DNA of 64,000 bases from UBA1563 sp037440065 (GTDB lineage Bacteria; Bacteroidota; Ignavibacteria; Ignavibacteriales; Ignavibacteriaceae), in contig JBBIUV010000016.1 of the NCBI GenBank assembly GCA_037440065.1, positions 496,001 through 560,000 on the forward strand, given 5' to 3'. Under the pieces are notes generated by a model, which was not told where the DNA came from, did no database searches, and worked only from the letters and a program-made list of their open reading frames with translations. A program made the position numbers and the translations under genes. Shown here one piece after another: positions 34,610 through 44,614 of this stretch. Each line of letters starts with the position of its first letter. Within the stretch, counting starts at the first letter, position 1.

Positions 34610-37282
34610 ATGTTAAAATATTTTTGTTTGTTATGGATTGCAGTTGGATTCCTTTCATTCCCTCAGTCAAATATTGGGACCATGATTGGAACAATTACCG
34701 ATGAAAAGGGAATCCCCCTTCCATATGCCAATATTCTCTTGAAAGAAACCAATAACGGAGCAATTGCAGATGGACATGGCAAATATAAAATTCTTTCGCG
34801 TCCAGGTGAATACACGGTTCAAGTATCTTTTATAGGTTATGAAAAGGTATCTACAAGAATTGTGATACCGGAAAATAAAACAATTGATAAATCTTTCGCT
34901 CTAAAGAGTACTTCATTTGAGATCGGAACAATTATTGTAACGGCACAATCCGATTTTATCCCTACTACACCGGAATCAAAAACTACCGTAACTGCTAGTG
35001 AAATAGAACATATACAAGCTTCTAGTTTAAATGATGTTATGAAATTAACTCCGGGAGTTGAAACCACTAACCCAACTTTGAATAATGTTGAAAAAGCACA
35101 AATTCGTAGTGGGGATGCGTTGGGAACTCAGATCATTTTGGATGGAATCCCGATCTCCAATAACGCAAATATGCAAATCGGTATTGGTCAGTCTTCAGCA
35201 AATAGTGGAATCGATCTCCGTTCCATTCCAGCCGAAAATATTAAAGAGGTTGAAATCATCCGTGGAATTCCTTCTGTACAATATGGTGATCTAACCGATG
35301 GTTTATTACTCGTAAAAACGAGTGCAATTGTTGAGACACCCAAAGCTAAGATAAAATATAATCCCCAATTATTTGAGATGAATCTTAGTTCTGGATTTGA
35401 TTTTAGTGGCTGGGTATTAAACGGGAACTTAAATATTGCTTCTTCAGAAAGAGATATTCGAGTTCAAGGGGATGGTTATGCAAGAATGGCTGCGCAAGTT
35501 TCGGTTGAAAAAGGGGAAGAAGATTATAACCTAAAAAATATTATCTATCTCACTCGAGCGTTCGATGAATATAAGGAAAAACCGGGATATGCTTTAAGAG
35601 AAGCGTGGTACAATCGCGATCTTAATCTAAAATATACCGGTGATTATTCTAAATATTTTAATTCTTTTAACAAATTGTCGGTGAAATTATCGGTTTCGTA
35701 TACAAGACAAAATTCTTATTTGCAGCAACTTGTTTCACGCGATAATATTGTCATCTCGGATCGATTGAATGAAGGAACTCAAGAAGGAAGGATTGTTTTC
35801 GGTTCCTACTTAGGTAAAAAAAATATTAAAGGTGATGTGTGGAATCTTTATTCTGAAATTAATTACAGTTACAAATTTTATACCGGTGATTATCTACATG
35901 GTTGGATTGCCGGGATAACCTATAGAAATGATTTTAACAAGGGTGAGGGAATTATTTTTGACCCACTTTTCCCACCATCGGTTTCTACAACCACTCCAAG
36001 GTTAAGAAGTTACAACGAAATTCCGGATTACTCCATACTCAGTTTATATTCAGAAGATAAAATTACTGGCAAATTCTTCAAACCATTTACTCTTCAGTTT
36101 GGGTTTCGATACGAAATATATCGACCTGACGGCGTTGATTTAAAAGGATTGATCGGCAAAGGTGATTTGATCAAATCGCATAACGGTAGTTTCCTAAATC
36201 CGCGTATAACCTTTTCAATGAATTTGACAAAGGATACACAAATACGTTTAGGATATGGAGTAACTTCAAAATCGCCACCTTTAGGAATGCTCTTTGCACA
36301 GCCAAAATATTATGATATTATTGATACGGTTTCGGTGGTTAATCCCCAATATCCCGATAGTAATTTTTCTTTGGTCTCAACTTTTATAAGACATCAGGCA
36401 AATGGTAATATCAAAGGGTATACACAACGTAAATATGAAATCAGTATAGATCAGCAATTTGAATTCATAGGTTTTTCTATAACCGGTTACCTAAATAAAA
36501 CATCCGGAATGTTTCAGAGTTATAATGAACCCACTTTGTATTATAAACGATCATTCCCATCATGGCCGGATCAAAGCAGTCAGCTTGTTACCAGAACTTA
36601 TTTAGACACCTATGCGAAATATTCAAATAACGGTTGGATGAACGTTAAGGGCATAGAAGCTTCTTTGACGACGAAACAAATTCCGGTGATAAATACGGTT
36701 GTGAAAATTGACGGTGCTTATATTTATGAAAGTAACGGAACACAGAGCGGTTATTACTTTTCTTCTCCACGTGTTGTTCCGTCTCTTGGTGCAGAAGTAA
36801 TGCCTATTTACACATCACAAGAGAATTATTCAAAAGACGTACTCATTAATTACAGATTTGAAATTCAGGCAAGAACTTTAGGTCTCTGGTTGACTATTCA
36901 CTTGCAGCAAAAACTTATTGAGATATCTGGAAGAAAAAGGTACGATGACACTTTAGCAATAGGATATTATTCAGCGGCAGAAGGTGTTGTGTTTATACCG
37001 GAAAACGAACGATCCGATCCCAGATATTCAGCAATTGAAAGGACGATTCAACCTTATGACTTGTTTGAAGAAGACAAACCGAATAAATGGTTGTTTAATT
37101 TAAAAGTAAGCAAATCATTGTGGAAGGGAGCTGCAATTTCTTTTTATGTAAATAACTTTTTGAATAATCGGCCGTTGTACAAAAGTAAAAGAAGTTCTCC
37201 CACTTCACCGATTTACGAAAGAAGAAATCCCGATATCTTTTATGGAATTGATCTAAGTACCACGTTTAATTTTATGCACTGA
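34610..37282 (+). CDS. TonB-dependent receptor without STN domain (module B)
   Basis: An 890-residue outer-membrane receptor. The signal peptide is about residues 1-19. A CarboxypepD_reg-like domain (about 24-95) and a plug (about 108-240, ASSLNDVMKLTPGVE and IILDGIPISNNAN) precede the barrel, which ends FYGIDLSTTFNFMH. It is a paralogue of the receptor at 11588 (shared NKWLFN, VSKSL, SFYVNNF and RNPD blocks) but has no STN domain, so it should transport without signalling. ATG at 34610 is preferred to TTG at 34592, which lies in the palindrome. Confidence 0.9.
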   Translation: MLKYFCLLWIAVGFLSFPQSNIGTMIGTITDEKGIPLPYANILLKETNNGAIADGHGKYKILSRPGEYTVQVSFIGYEKVSTRIVIPENKTIDKSFALKSTSFEIGTIIVTAQSDFIPTTPESKTTVTASEIEHIQASSLNDVMKLTPGVETTNPTLNNVEKAQIRSGDALGTQIILDGIPISNNANMQIGIGQSSANSGIDLRSIPAENIKEVEIIRGIPSVQYGDLTDGLLLVKTSAIVETPKAKIKYNPQLFEMNLSSGFDFSGWVLNGNLNIASSERDIRVQGDGYARMAAQVSVEKGEEDYNLKNIIYLTRAFDEYKEKPGYALREAWYNRDLNLKYTGDYSKYFNSFNKLSVKLSVSYTRQNSYLQQLVSRDNIVISDRLNEGTQEGRIVFGSYLGKKNIKGDVWNLYSEINYSYKFYTGDYLHGWIAGITYRNDFNKGEGIIFDPLFPPSVSTTTPRLRSYNEIPDYSILSLYSEDKITGKFFKPFTLQFGFRYEIYRPDGVDLKGLIGKGDLIKSHNGSFLNPRITFSMNLTKDTQIRLGYGVTSKSPPLGMLFAQPKYYDIIDTVSVVNPQYPDSNFSLVSTFIRHQANGNIKGYTQRKYEISIDQQFEFIGFSITGYLNKTSGMFQSYNEPTLYYKRSFPSWPDQSSQLVTRTYLDTYAKYSNNGWMNVKGIEASLTTKQIPVINTVVKIDGAYIYESNGTQSGYYFSSPRVVPSLGAEVMPIYTSQENYSKDVLINYRFEIQARTLGLWLTIHLQQKLIEISGRKRYDDTLAIGYYSAAEGVVFIPENERSDPRYSAIERTIQPYDLFEEDKPNKWLFNLKVSKSLWKGAAISFYVNNFLNNRPLYKSKRSSPTSPIYERRNPDIFYGIDLSTTFNFMH

Positions 37283-37287
37283 AGGAT

Positions 37288-38478
37288 ATGAAAAAGCATT
37301 TAGCCCATTTAAAATTAATTCTTTTGTTGATGATATCGATCTTATCAATTCGATGTAGTGAGATTCTGAGTGTTGATCAAAAACCCGGGAAAGTTGAAAG
37401 AGAAATTGATTTTCAGATTACCTTAATCGATAATTCCGGTTTTATGCAAAAACTATATGGAAGTGATAAAGTTAGAGAAGCGCTAATTAATTTAAAATCT
37501 AATTCACTTGGAACCGAATATAATTTTGTTTCGGATTCAAACGGAGTTATCCGATTCAATGGAATCATTTCGGATAAATATATCATTACCATTGTTAGAC
37601 AAATGACTCCGACAGAAATGCTAACTATAAGTGGGACAAGTGTTAGTAATGTAAAGCTCGTAAACAAAAAGAGTAGAATTGTTGACTTAAATTCATTAAG
37701 CCCAGCGAATATTCAACTAGAATTAGATTATGTTATCGGTGGTTCACCTTTAATAATAAGTGAGATCTATGCATGTGGACCACAAGGTTCTGGTTTATAT
37801 TATCACGATAAATATATTGAAGTATTTAATCAATCCGATTCAATACTTTATCTTGATAAAATGATGATTGCTGTAGTTTACACAAATTCAAATACTGGAC
37901 TACATTATCGTGATGACCCTGAGTTCATCCATTCAAAAAGTATCTGGATATTCCCGGGAACAGGAAAAGATTACCCAATCAAACCAGGACAATTCGTGTT
38001 ATGTGCCGAAGATGCAATAGATCACCGAATGAATGCACCAAATAGTGTGGATCTTTCTAATGCAGATTTTGAATTTTATAAGGATGATGCTCCAGATATT
38101 GATAATCCCTCTATCCCGAATATGATTAAAATTTATCAAACATCGGGAAATGATTGGTTAATTGGCGGTGAGACAGGTTCACTTATCCTTTCTAATTTCG
38201 CTGCAGATTCGCTTTTACCTTTTGACGATCAATTCTTAATTCCATACCGAACAGTGTTGGACGGAGTTGAGTATAAAGCCGATCCTACTAAACTTGATAA
38301 AAAAATCTTGAATGAAGGAATTGATGCCGGCTGTACAGGTGGAATTCAATTCTATACGGGCAAATCGATGGAACGGATTTTAATTTCGGATAATGAAAGA
38401 AAAATATTAAAAGATGAGAACAACTCATCGGTTGATTTTATGATTATTAACGCTCCTTCACCGGGGAGATATCATTGA
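37288..38478 (+). CDS. DUF4876-like surface lipoprotein, module B
   Basis: A 396-residue lipoprotein with lipobox SIRC at about residue 23. It shares the core of the 14576 and 15677 proteins (ISEIYACGPQGS, DKYIEVFNQSDSILYLD, SVDLSNADFEFYKDDAPDIDNP and a PSPGRYH end). The D-rich calcium-like loop of the module A copies is absent and replaced by a longer, different loop (NTGLHYRDDPEF). It lies 5 bases after the receptor, so is probably translationally coupled. A role as a receptor-associated surface binding protein is inferred. Confidence 0.72.
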   Translation: MKKHLAHLKLILLLMISILSIRCSEILSVDQKPGKVEREIDFQITLIDNSGFMQKLYGSDKVREALINLKSNSLGTEYNFVSDSNGVIRFNGIISDKYIITIVRQMTPTEMLTISGTSVSNVKLVNKKSRIVDLNSLSPANIQLELDYVIGGSPLIISEIYACGPQGSGLYYHDKYIEVFNQSDSILYLDKMMIAVVYTNSNTGLHYRDDPEFIHSKSIWIFPGTGKDYPIKPGQFVLCAEDAIDHRMNAPNSVDLSNADFEFYKDDAPDIDNPSIPNMIKIYQTSGNDWLIGGETGSLILSNFAADSLLPFDDQFLIPYRTVLDGVEYKADPTKLDKKILNEGIDAGCTGGIQFYTGKSMERILISDNERKILKDENNSSVDFMIINAPSPGRYH

Positions 38479-40055
38479 ACAAAATGTTAAATAAAAAATT
38501 AATATTGCAATTTACAGATAAGAATAAATCCTATTCATTCAAGATTTGTTTTGTAATTCTTTTATTCATTCCATTTGCGAACAATTTGTATGGACAAAAT
38601 TATAACGAATTTGAAACGGGATTTTCCACCATCTTTAATCAGGGATTCAAATTAGATCCATACTATTTTGGAAATAATCCCGCTTACCTCAATTTCACAA
38701 ACTCTGAGGAATTTCTCTCGCTAAAAAATATAACAAAGAATAGCGAGGGGGAATTTAAGAAATTCATTGCACCAAAAACTGATCGGTCATTTGGTTTCTT
38801 CACTTCCGGTAAGAAGTCTATAGACTCAACACAGAAATTCAAAGGAAGTTTTGGCTTTTCTAAATTGGTAAGAAAAAACTGGGATTGGTTCTTTGCCAGA
38901 GATTATGATACAGACAATCCATTTATAATTGGTGATAGTACTTCAGGCAATTCAAGAATTAACGGAATTCTCATCAATGCTCAATATGCAATAAGTATTT
39001 TGGATAATTTAACTGCCGGAGTAAATCTCGATTATACTGTCGATGAAGGACTTAAATCTGTTTCACCGCGCCCTACATCAGAGCATCGGGATATTGCTGT
39101 CAACATAGGAATCGGCTATGCGATTAATTCTAAAATGTCACTCGGTGCTATAGCGTGTTTTTCAGATAATAATGAACAAATCTCTTATAAAGAAGACGAG
39201 GGAGCTCTCACACAAGAAACGATTATTCTAAAATTCAAAGGTTATGATTTCCCGAATATTGTACGTAAAAAAATTGAAACGAGATATTCGTATACAAACA
39301 ATTACGCTACAGGAATAAATTTTTCTTATAACGATAGGCAGCAATTTAACTTAACCGGTTATATCAATACCGGTTTTGAAAAAACAACCATTCTGGACGA
39401 TGCTCTTGATCCGAAAGGAGAAGGATTCTGGAAAGATGAATTTTTAACTACCGGTCTTAAAACTTTAATAAATTTTGGAGAGGGAATACATTCAGGTTTT
39501 GCATACAATTGTCTGTTGAGAAAAGGTTGGGCGGAATATCCGCCAACAAACGTCCTTTATTTTGAAAGGAATAACTACATTCATTCATTTATGATCGGAT
39601 TGGAGAAAATGGTTACTGATAATTTGAGTGCCGGGATTGAATCTGGAATTTTATTTTCATCACGAGCGGAAAATGACCATTACTCTCAAGTCAAAACGAA
39701 ATCGGAATTCAATCACTGGTCGGGAAAAGTAGGTGTTGATTATAAGTGGTTCGATATTTATTCAACTTTAATTTCCTATGGGTTTTCTAAAAAGTCAAAT
39801 TCAAGTAATGAACTATTGTACCAAAGTAATTCAATCTATTTTACAGATTATCGGATTAAAGATTTATTATTTCAACAAACCGGTTTTAGCACACACACTG
39901 TTTCAGTTACTTCAGAATTAAAAAGTACTGGATTAGGTGATTTATTGTTCCAAATTAATTATTCAGTGTTGGTGCCCGAATCAGATTCAATTTTCGCTAA
40001 TGGAAAAAGAAATGATTTAGAATTTACACTTGAATATCGTGTGAAAGCATTTTAA
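38475..40055 (+). CDS. Outer-membrane beta-barrel protein, module B
   Basis: A 526-residue protein. TTG at 38475 overlaps the stop codon of the previous gene and has GGGGAG about 6 bases upstream; ATG at 38484 is the alternative start but is 15 bases from that site. A hydrophobic segment at about 22-38 ends NNLYGQ, fitting an exported protein with a long n-region. The mature part is strand-rich, begins FKLDPYYFGNNPAYL and ends DLEFTLEYRVKAF, a barrel-type terminus. It is the counterpart of the gene at 19664. Function unknown. Confidence 0.65.
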   Translation: MNKMLNKKLILQFTDKNKSYSFKICFVILLFIPFANNLYGQNYNEFETGFSTIFNQGFKLDPYYFGNNPAYLNFTNSEEFLSLKNITKNSEGEFKKFIAPKTDRSFGFFTSGKKSIDSTQKFKGSFGFSKLVRKNWDWFFARDYDTDNPFIIGDSTSGNSRINGILINAQYAISILDNLTAGVNLDYTVDEGLKSVSPRPTSEHRDIAVNIGIGYAINSKMSLGAIACFSDNNEQISYKEDEGALTQETIILKFKGYDFPNIVRKKIETRYSYTNNYATGINFSYNDRQQFNLTGYINTGFEKTTILDDALDPKGEGFWKDEFLTTGLKTLINFGEGIHSGFAYNCLLRKGWAEYPPTNVLYFERNNYIHSFMIGLEKMVTDNLSAGIESGILFSSRAENDHYSQVKTKSEFNHWSGKVGVDYKWFDIYSTLISYGFSKKSNSSNELLYQSNSIYFTDYRIKDLLFQQTGFSTHTVSVTSELKSTGLGDLLFQINYSVLVPESDSIFANGKRNDLEFTLEYRVKAF

Positions 40056-40068
40056 ATAATTGGGAGAA

Positions 40069-42303
40069 ATGGATGTGAAAAAATTATTTATTCTTTTGTT
40101 AATTAGTACCTTTGTTGGGATTTCTCTCCCTCAAAATTTACAAATATTTTCAAGCCCCGAGATTAGAGAAACAATAAAAGATATGGCTTTTATCGATAGT
40201 CTCACCGGCTGGATTGTTTGTAATAAAGGTTTAATTTACAAAACTGTAGATGGCACTAAAACATGGACCGAACAAACTTCCGGAACCACGAGTGATTTCG
40301 CCAAAGTTTTTTTTCTCGATCCCAGTAACGGATGGGCAACAACAATAAATGGTGTAATTGTTAAAACAACCGATGGAGGCGTTTCTTGGAATTCTTTTAA
40401 TTTTGCCAGCGCTGCACCAAGTACCATTTTCAGCCTTTGTGACGCAGTGAAATTTATTGACCAACAAACAGGATTTATTATCGCCGGAAAAACTTTAAGG
40501 ATATTTCTTCTAAAAACAACCGATGGAGGGACTTCATGGAAAGTGAAAGATTCTTTGATCTCTTCAACTACAAAACGTTGGTACGATATTGATTTTAATG
40601 GAAGTAGAGGCGTAATTATTGGAGATAAAAAAGATATTCAAAAATATACTACTGATGGAGGTGAGACGTGGAAGTTCTCAACTACCATTAGTGATAATTT
40701 CTTTTACTGGTTAAAACATGTTAGATTTCTTTCTCCTACTGATGTTATAGCGATAGGTGAAGGAAATGAATTTAACGGAGTTATTCTTCCCGTTTATAAA
40801 TCGTCTGATGCCGGTGTTAACTGGGTTAAAAAAAGTCAATCATTTGCCTCAGTTTATGATCGAGTTAAAGATGCATATTTTAAAAATGAGTTAGATGGTA
40901 TTGGCGTTGGAAGCGATGGATTTAGCAAAGCTTTTTTGGTTAAAACTTCAGACGGTGGAGAAACATGGACAAATGAAGTTTTAGATTATGCGTTTGGGCT
41001 TCAAACCATCTGCGGAATTGGAAATACCATTTATGTATTAGGTACTTCAAGTCAAATAATTTACTCGCACGATTTTGGGAGAACCTGGCAGATATCTCCG
41101 AAAAAAACTAACTCATCAATTATAAATTTCAGTTTTGTTGATGGGAAGGGAATTGCTGCAACCCGGAATGGTGATATTTATTTAAATAATGATGGTTCTG
41201 GGAAAAAATGGGATTATCTAGCAAACGCCGGAAAAAATCTTTCGGGAGCGATGGTTTTCACAAAAAACAAAAACGGATTCATCTTAAAAGAAAACCATCA
41301 TATTGTCAAATCAACTGATTTAGGAACAAGCTGGAAAACTGTGTTATCTCCGGTAAAACCATACTCTAGAAATCTTGTTGGTGGAATCGACTTTAGTGAT
41401 GATAAAACCGGATTTGCCTGGTTTAGTCAAAATGACTATGGCGAGTATCATGTTTATAAAACTTCTAATGAAGGGAATGATTGGACTGAATTAACATCAT
41501 TTGCCGGTCCAGGTTATATCTCAGGTAATGTTGCTGCGTTTGATTCTACAACAGTTGTACTGCTTGGTCCTGATCTTTGGACAGAAAGAACAACAGATGG
41601 AGGAGTGACCTGGAATCCTGTTACACTTATCGATTTTCCTGTTGAATTTGCCAAAAGAGATTTTGAAGATCTCTCTAAAATAGATGAGAACAGAGCAATA
41701 GCAATCGGGGAAGGATTTATTTGCAAGACAACCGATAAAGGTTCAAGTTGGACTTATCTTAATCACGGCTTAAATGATATTGATTCTGGTTTTTATAAAA
41801 TTGCGTTCTCGGGAGACTCAATTGGATATATTGCATTGTACAGTGGCGATATAATTAAAACAACAGATTTTGGTACAACCTGGACCAAAAACAGCACTTT
41901 CTTTGATCAATATTTCTTTTTTACTGCAGCAATAAACCCTAAAGGGCGAGCATTCTTTGGAACATCTACTGGATATATTTTAGGGGAGGAACCGATAGTT
42001 GGATTAAAAAATGAAATGATGAATTATGATTTTAAATTGCATCAAAATTTCCCTAATCCCTTTAATCCTTCAACACAAATAGTTTATCAAATTGGAAAAG
42101 AAAGTAGGGTACAACTTAAAATATTTGATCTTTTAGGAAGAGAAGTTGTGCAATTAATCGATGAAGTAAAACCAGCTGGCAAATATACTGTTGAGTTCAA
42201 TGTTGAAAAGTCACCGACGAATACCTTATCAAGCGGGATTTATTTCGTACAACTTCATTCTGATGATTTAATTCGAACAATAAAAATATCACTTTTAAAG
42301 TAG
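40069..42303 (+). CDS. T9SS-secreted beta-propeller (YCF48/Asp-box repeats), module B
   Basis: A 744-residue exported protein. The start could be ATG at 40069 or GTG at 40075; GGGAG at 40062-40066 fits the GTG better by spacing. Signal peptide is about residues 1-22. About a dozen Asp-box repeats (KTTDGG-x-S/T-W type) run between residues 40 and 630. The C-terminal T9SS domain has NFPNPFNPSTQ (Phe for the usual Tyr) and LKIFDLLGREV. It is the counterpart of the protein at 21164 by position and architecture. Confidence 0.85.
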   Translation: MDVKKLFILLLISTFVGISLPQNLQIFSSPEIRETIKDMAFIDSLTGWIVCNKGLIYKTVDGTKTWTEQTSGTTSDFAKVFFLDPSNGWATTINGVIVKTTDGGVSWNSFNFASAAPSTIFSLCDAVKFIDQQTGFIIAGKTLRIFLLKTTDGGTSWKVKDSLISSTTKRWYDIDFNGSRGVIIGDKKDIQKYTTDGGETWKFSTTISDNFFYWLKHVRFLSPTDVIAIGEGNEFNGVILPVYKSSDAGVNWVKKSQSFASVYDRVKDAYFKNELDGIGVGSDGFSKAFLVKTSDGGETWTNEVLDYAFGLQTICGIGNTIYVLGTSSQIIYSHDFGRTWQISPKKTNSSIINFSFVDGKGIAATRNGDIYLNNDGSGKKWDYLANAGKNLSGAMVFTKNKNGFILKENHHIVKSTDLGTSWKTVLSPVKPYSRNLVGGIDFSDDKTGFAWFSQNDYGEYHVYKTSNEGNDWTELTSFAGPGYISGNVAAFDSTTVVLLGPDLWTERTTDGGVTWNPVTLIDFPVEFAKRDFEDLSKIDENRAIAIGEGFICKTTDKGSSWTYLNHGLNDIDSGFYKIAFSGDSIGYIALYSGDIIKTTDFGTTWTKNSTFFDQYFFFTAAINPKGRAFFGTSTGYILGEEPIVGLKNEMMNYDFKLHQNFPNPFNPSTQIVYQIGKESRVQLKIFDLLGREVVQLIDEVKPAGKYTVEFNVEKSPTNTLSSGIYFVQLHSDDLIRTIKISLLK

Positions 42304-42334
42304 TAGTGTCAATTTGTTTATTCTAGGAGAATTT

Positions 42335-44563
42335 ATGTCAAAAACTTGGATTAAAATAATTATAGTTTTAACTCTTTTTTTGTATTCAAATGTTTTCGCA
42401 CAAATACATGTGATAAAACCGGAGAGAAAAAATGCAACTGCATTTGCAATAATTATTGACAATACTACTTTTGAAAAATGCAAAGAGGCAGTTTTATTAT
42501 ATAAAAAATCTATTGAAGAAGATGGATTATCAACATATATATTAGTAAATGATTGGATAAATCCAGATGAGGTAAAGAAAGAAATTGTACGACTGTACAA
42601 TCAAAAACCAATTCTAGAAGGTGTGGTATTTGTTGGTGATATTCCTATCCCAATGATTCGAAATGCGCAACATATGACCTCCGCATTTAAACTTGATGAA
42701 GACAAGTACCCGTGGTTTCGTTCTTCTGTTCCGTCAGATAGATTCTACGATGACTTTGATCTGAAATTTCAATATTTGCGGCAAGATACAGTGCATAAAC
42801 TTTCCCATTATTACGCTCTATTGCCTGATTCTCCTCAAAAAATCAATCGTGATATTTATTCAGCAAGAATTAAACCTTCCGGTATAGAGATAAATAAATA
42901 TGAAGTAATAACCAATTATTTAAAACGTGTTGTAAAAATTAAGAAAGAGAAAAACTATATTGACAGTGCGTTGGTTTTTCTGGGGCACGGCTACATTTCG
43001 AATTCATTAACAGCTTGGGCTGATGAAAAACTTTCTCTGCAAGAACAATTTCCAGGATTATTTGTTCCCGGTGGGAGAGTTAAAGACTATTTTCATGAAA
43101 TGAATCGTGAGCTAAAAGAAATCTTAAGCATGGAACTTCAACAGGAGGGTTTGGATATTGCTTTATTCCATGCTCACGGTGATACCGATATGCAATTACT
43201 CTTAAGTTATCCGATTGCACAAAATGTTGATGAAAATCTTGAATCGGTAAAACTTTACTTAAGGAGCAAACTAAGATCGGCAAAACAGCGAAAGCAATCG
43301 GTTGAGAAAACAAAAGAATATTTTATGAAGGAATTTAATGTTCCCGACAATTTTTTTGATGGGACTTTTAGTGATTCATTGATTGCAGCTGATTCAATTC
43401 TTGGTTATAAACTCGATATGTATTTAACTGATATTAGAAAAATGAAACCTCAACCAAAGTTCGTGATGTTTGATGAGTGTTTTAACGGTTCATTTCATTT
43501 AGAAGAATATGTGACCGGGGAATATGTTTTCAGAAATGGCAATATAGTTGTTGGTGAAGGCAATTCTGTAAATTGTCTACAGGACAAATGGGCAGACGAA
43601 TTTTTAGGTTGGTTGAATAAAGGAGTACGTATTGGATTACGGCATAAAGAAATTAATCTTTTAGAATCTCATTTAATTGGTGACCCTACATTCAGATTTA
43701 GTTCATTTTCAAAATTTGATTTGAATAAAATGCTTGTACTTGACAGAAATAATATACCGGTTTGGAGAAAACTTTTAACGAACGAAGATGATATCATTAG
43801 AGAGACAGCTGTAAGAATGCTTTATTATAACTTAAAAGGTGAATTTGAAAATGAATTAGTCAACATCTACTTAAAAGATAAATCCTTTAATGTTCGGCTG
43901 CATGCATTTAAAAGTTTAGCTGAAATAAATGGACAAGGTTTCAGAAACGTTCTTCTTAAATCAATTAACGATCCCGCCGAGTACATTAGAAGAAAATCTG
44001 CAGAATGGATGGGTGAAGTTGGTGATGTAAAATATCTTCCGGCTTTAACAAAACAAGTATTTACAGATGAATCTGAAAGAGTAAGCTTTAACGGGAAAAG
44101 TGCTTTTGGATTTATCAGTATTCCCGGTTCAGTTGAAGCGGTTAAGAACTATATCGCCGCGATGCCAAGTTCTGATTTAAAAAACCAATACGAGAAAAAT
44201 TATCTCCCTTCACTTGAAAGGAATAAAACATGGGTGTTTGATGAAATAATTCCTAACATTAAGAACGATACTTTGAAACTTTCGAAAAGAATTCAAGAAG
44301 TTAAAACATTCAGAAATTATAAATTTAGAGAAGTAATTCCCATTTTGACTGAACTTTTAGAAGACAAAAAGCAGCCTGACTCTTTAAGAGCCGCTACGGC
44401 AGAAGCTTTAGGATGGTTCTCATTTTCAGTTGAAAAGAATACAATTTTACAATCGCTTGAAAAAATCATTGATGATAAATCATCATCACTTTATCTTAAG
44501 AATGAAGCAATTAAAACGAAAAAACGCTTAATCGAGGGAGCGAACGAAGCGATGCTTCCATAA
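42335..44563 (+). CDS. C25-like (clan CD) cysteine peptidase fused to HEAT repeats
   Basis: A 742-residue exported protein; ATG at 42335 has AGGAGA upstream, and the signal peptide ends NVFAQ near 23. The catalytic part (about 25-460) has the clan CD His-Gly dyad at His281-Gly282 (FHAHGD) and a candidate nucleophile Cys382 (FDECFNG). The domain closes with HLIGDPTFRF, close to the GDP motif that ends C25 gingipain domains. The ~100-residue His-Cys spacing is longer than in gingipains and holds a helical insert. Residues about 470-740 form HEAT-like repeats. It has no T9SS sorting domain. Substrate is unknown. Confidence 0.65.
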   Translation: MSKTWIKIIIVLTLFLYSNVFAQIHVIKPERKNATAFAIIIDNTTFEKCKEAVLLYKKSIEEDGLSTYILVNDWINPDEVKKEIVRLYNQKPILEGVVFVGDIPIPMIRNAQHMTSAFKLDEDKYPWFRSSVPSDRFYDDFDLKFQYLRQDTVHKLSHYYALLPDSPQKINRDIYSARIKPSGIEINKYEVITNYLKRVVKIKKEKNYIDSALVFLGHGYISNSLTAWADEKLSLQEQFPGLFVPGGRVKDYFHEMNRELKEILSMELQQEGLDIALFHAHGDTDMQLLLSYPIAQNVDENLESVKLYLRSKLRSAKQRKQSVEKTKEYFMKEFNVPDNFFDGTFSDSLIAADSILGYKLDMYLTDIRKMKPQPKFVMFDECFNGSFHLEEYVTGEYVFRNGNIVVGEGNSVNCLQDKWADEFLGWLNKGVRIGLRHKEINLLESHLIGDPTFRFSSFSKFDLNKMLVLDRNNIPVWRKLLTNEDDIIRETAVRMLYYNLKGEFENELVNIYLKDKSFNVRLHAFKSLAEINGQGFRNVLLKSINDPAEYIRRKSAEWMGEVGDVKYLPALTKQVFTDESERVSFNGKSAFGFISIPGSVEAVKNYIAAMPSSDLKNQYEKNYLPSLERNKTWVFDEIIPNIKNDTLKLSKRIQEVKTFRNYKFREVIPILTELLEDKKQPDSLRAATAEALGWFSFSVEKNTILQSLEKIIDDKSSSLYLKNEAIKTKKRLIEGANEAMLP

Positions 44564-44581
44564 ACCACAATTCGGAAAATT

Positions 44582-44614
44582 GTAAATCCTCTTCATCGTG
44601 TGGAGAGGATTTAC
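44582..44614. terminator. Bidirectional hairpin terminator between convergent genes
   Basis: GTAAATCCTCT at 44582-44592 pairs perfectly with AGAGGATTTAC at 44604-44614 across an 11-nt loop. It sits between the stop codons of the C25-like gene (plus strand) and the aminotransferase (minus strand). T-tracts are short. Confidence 0.65.
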
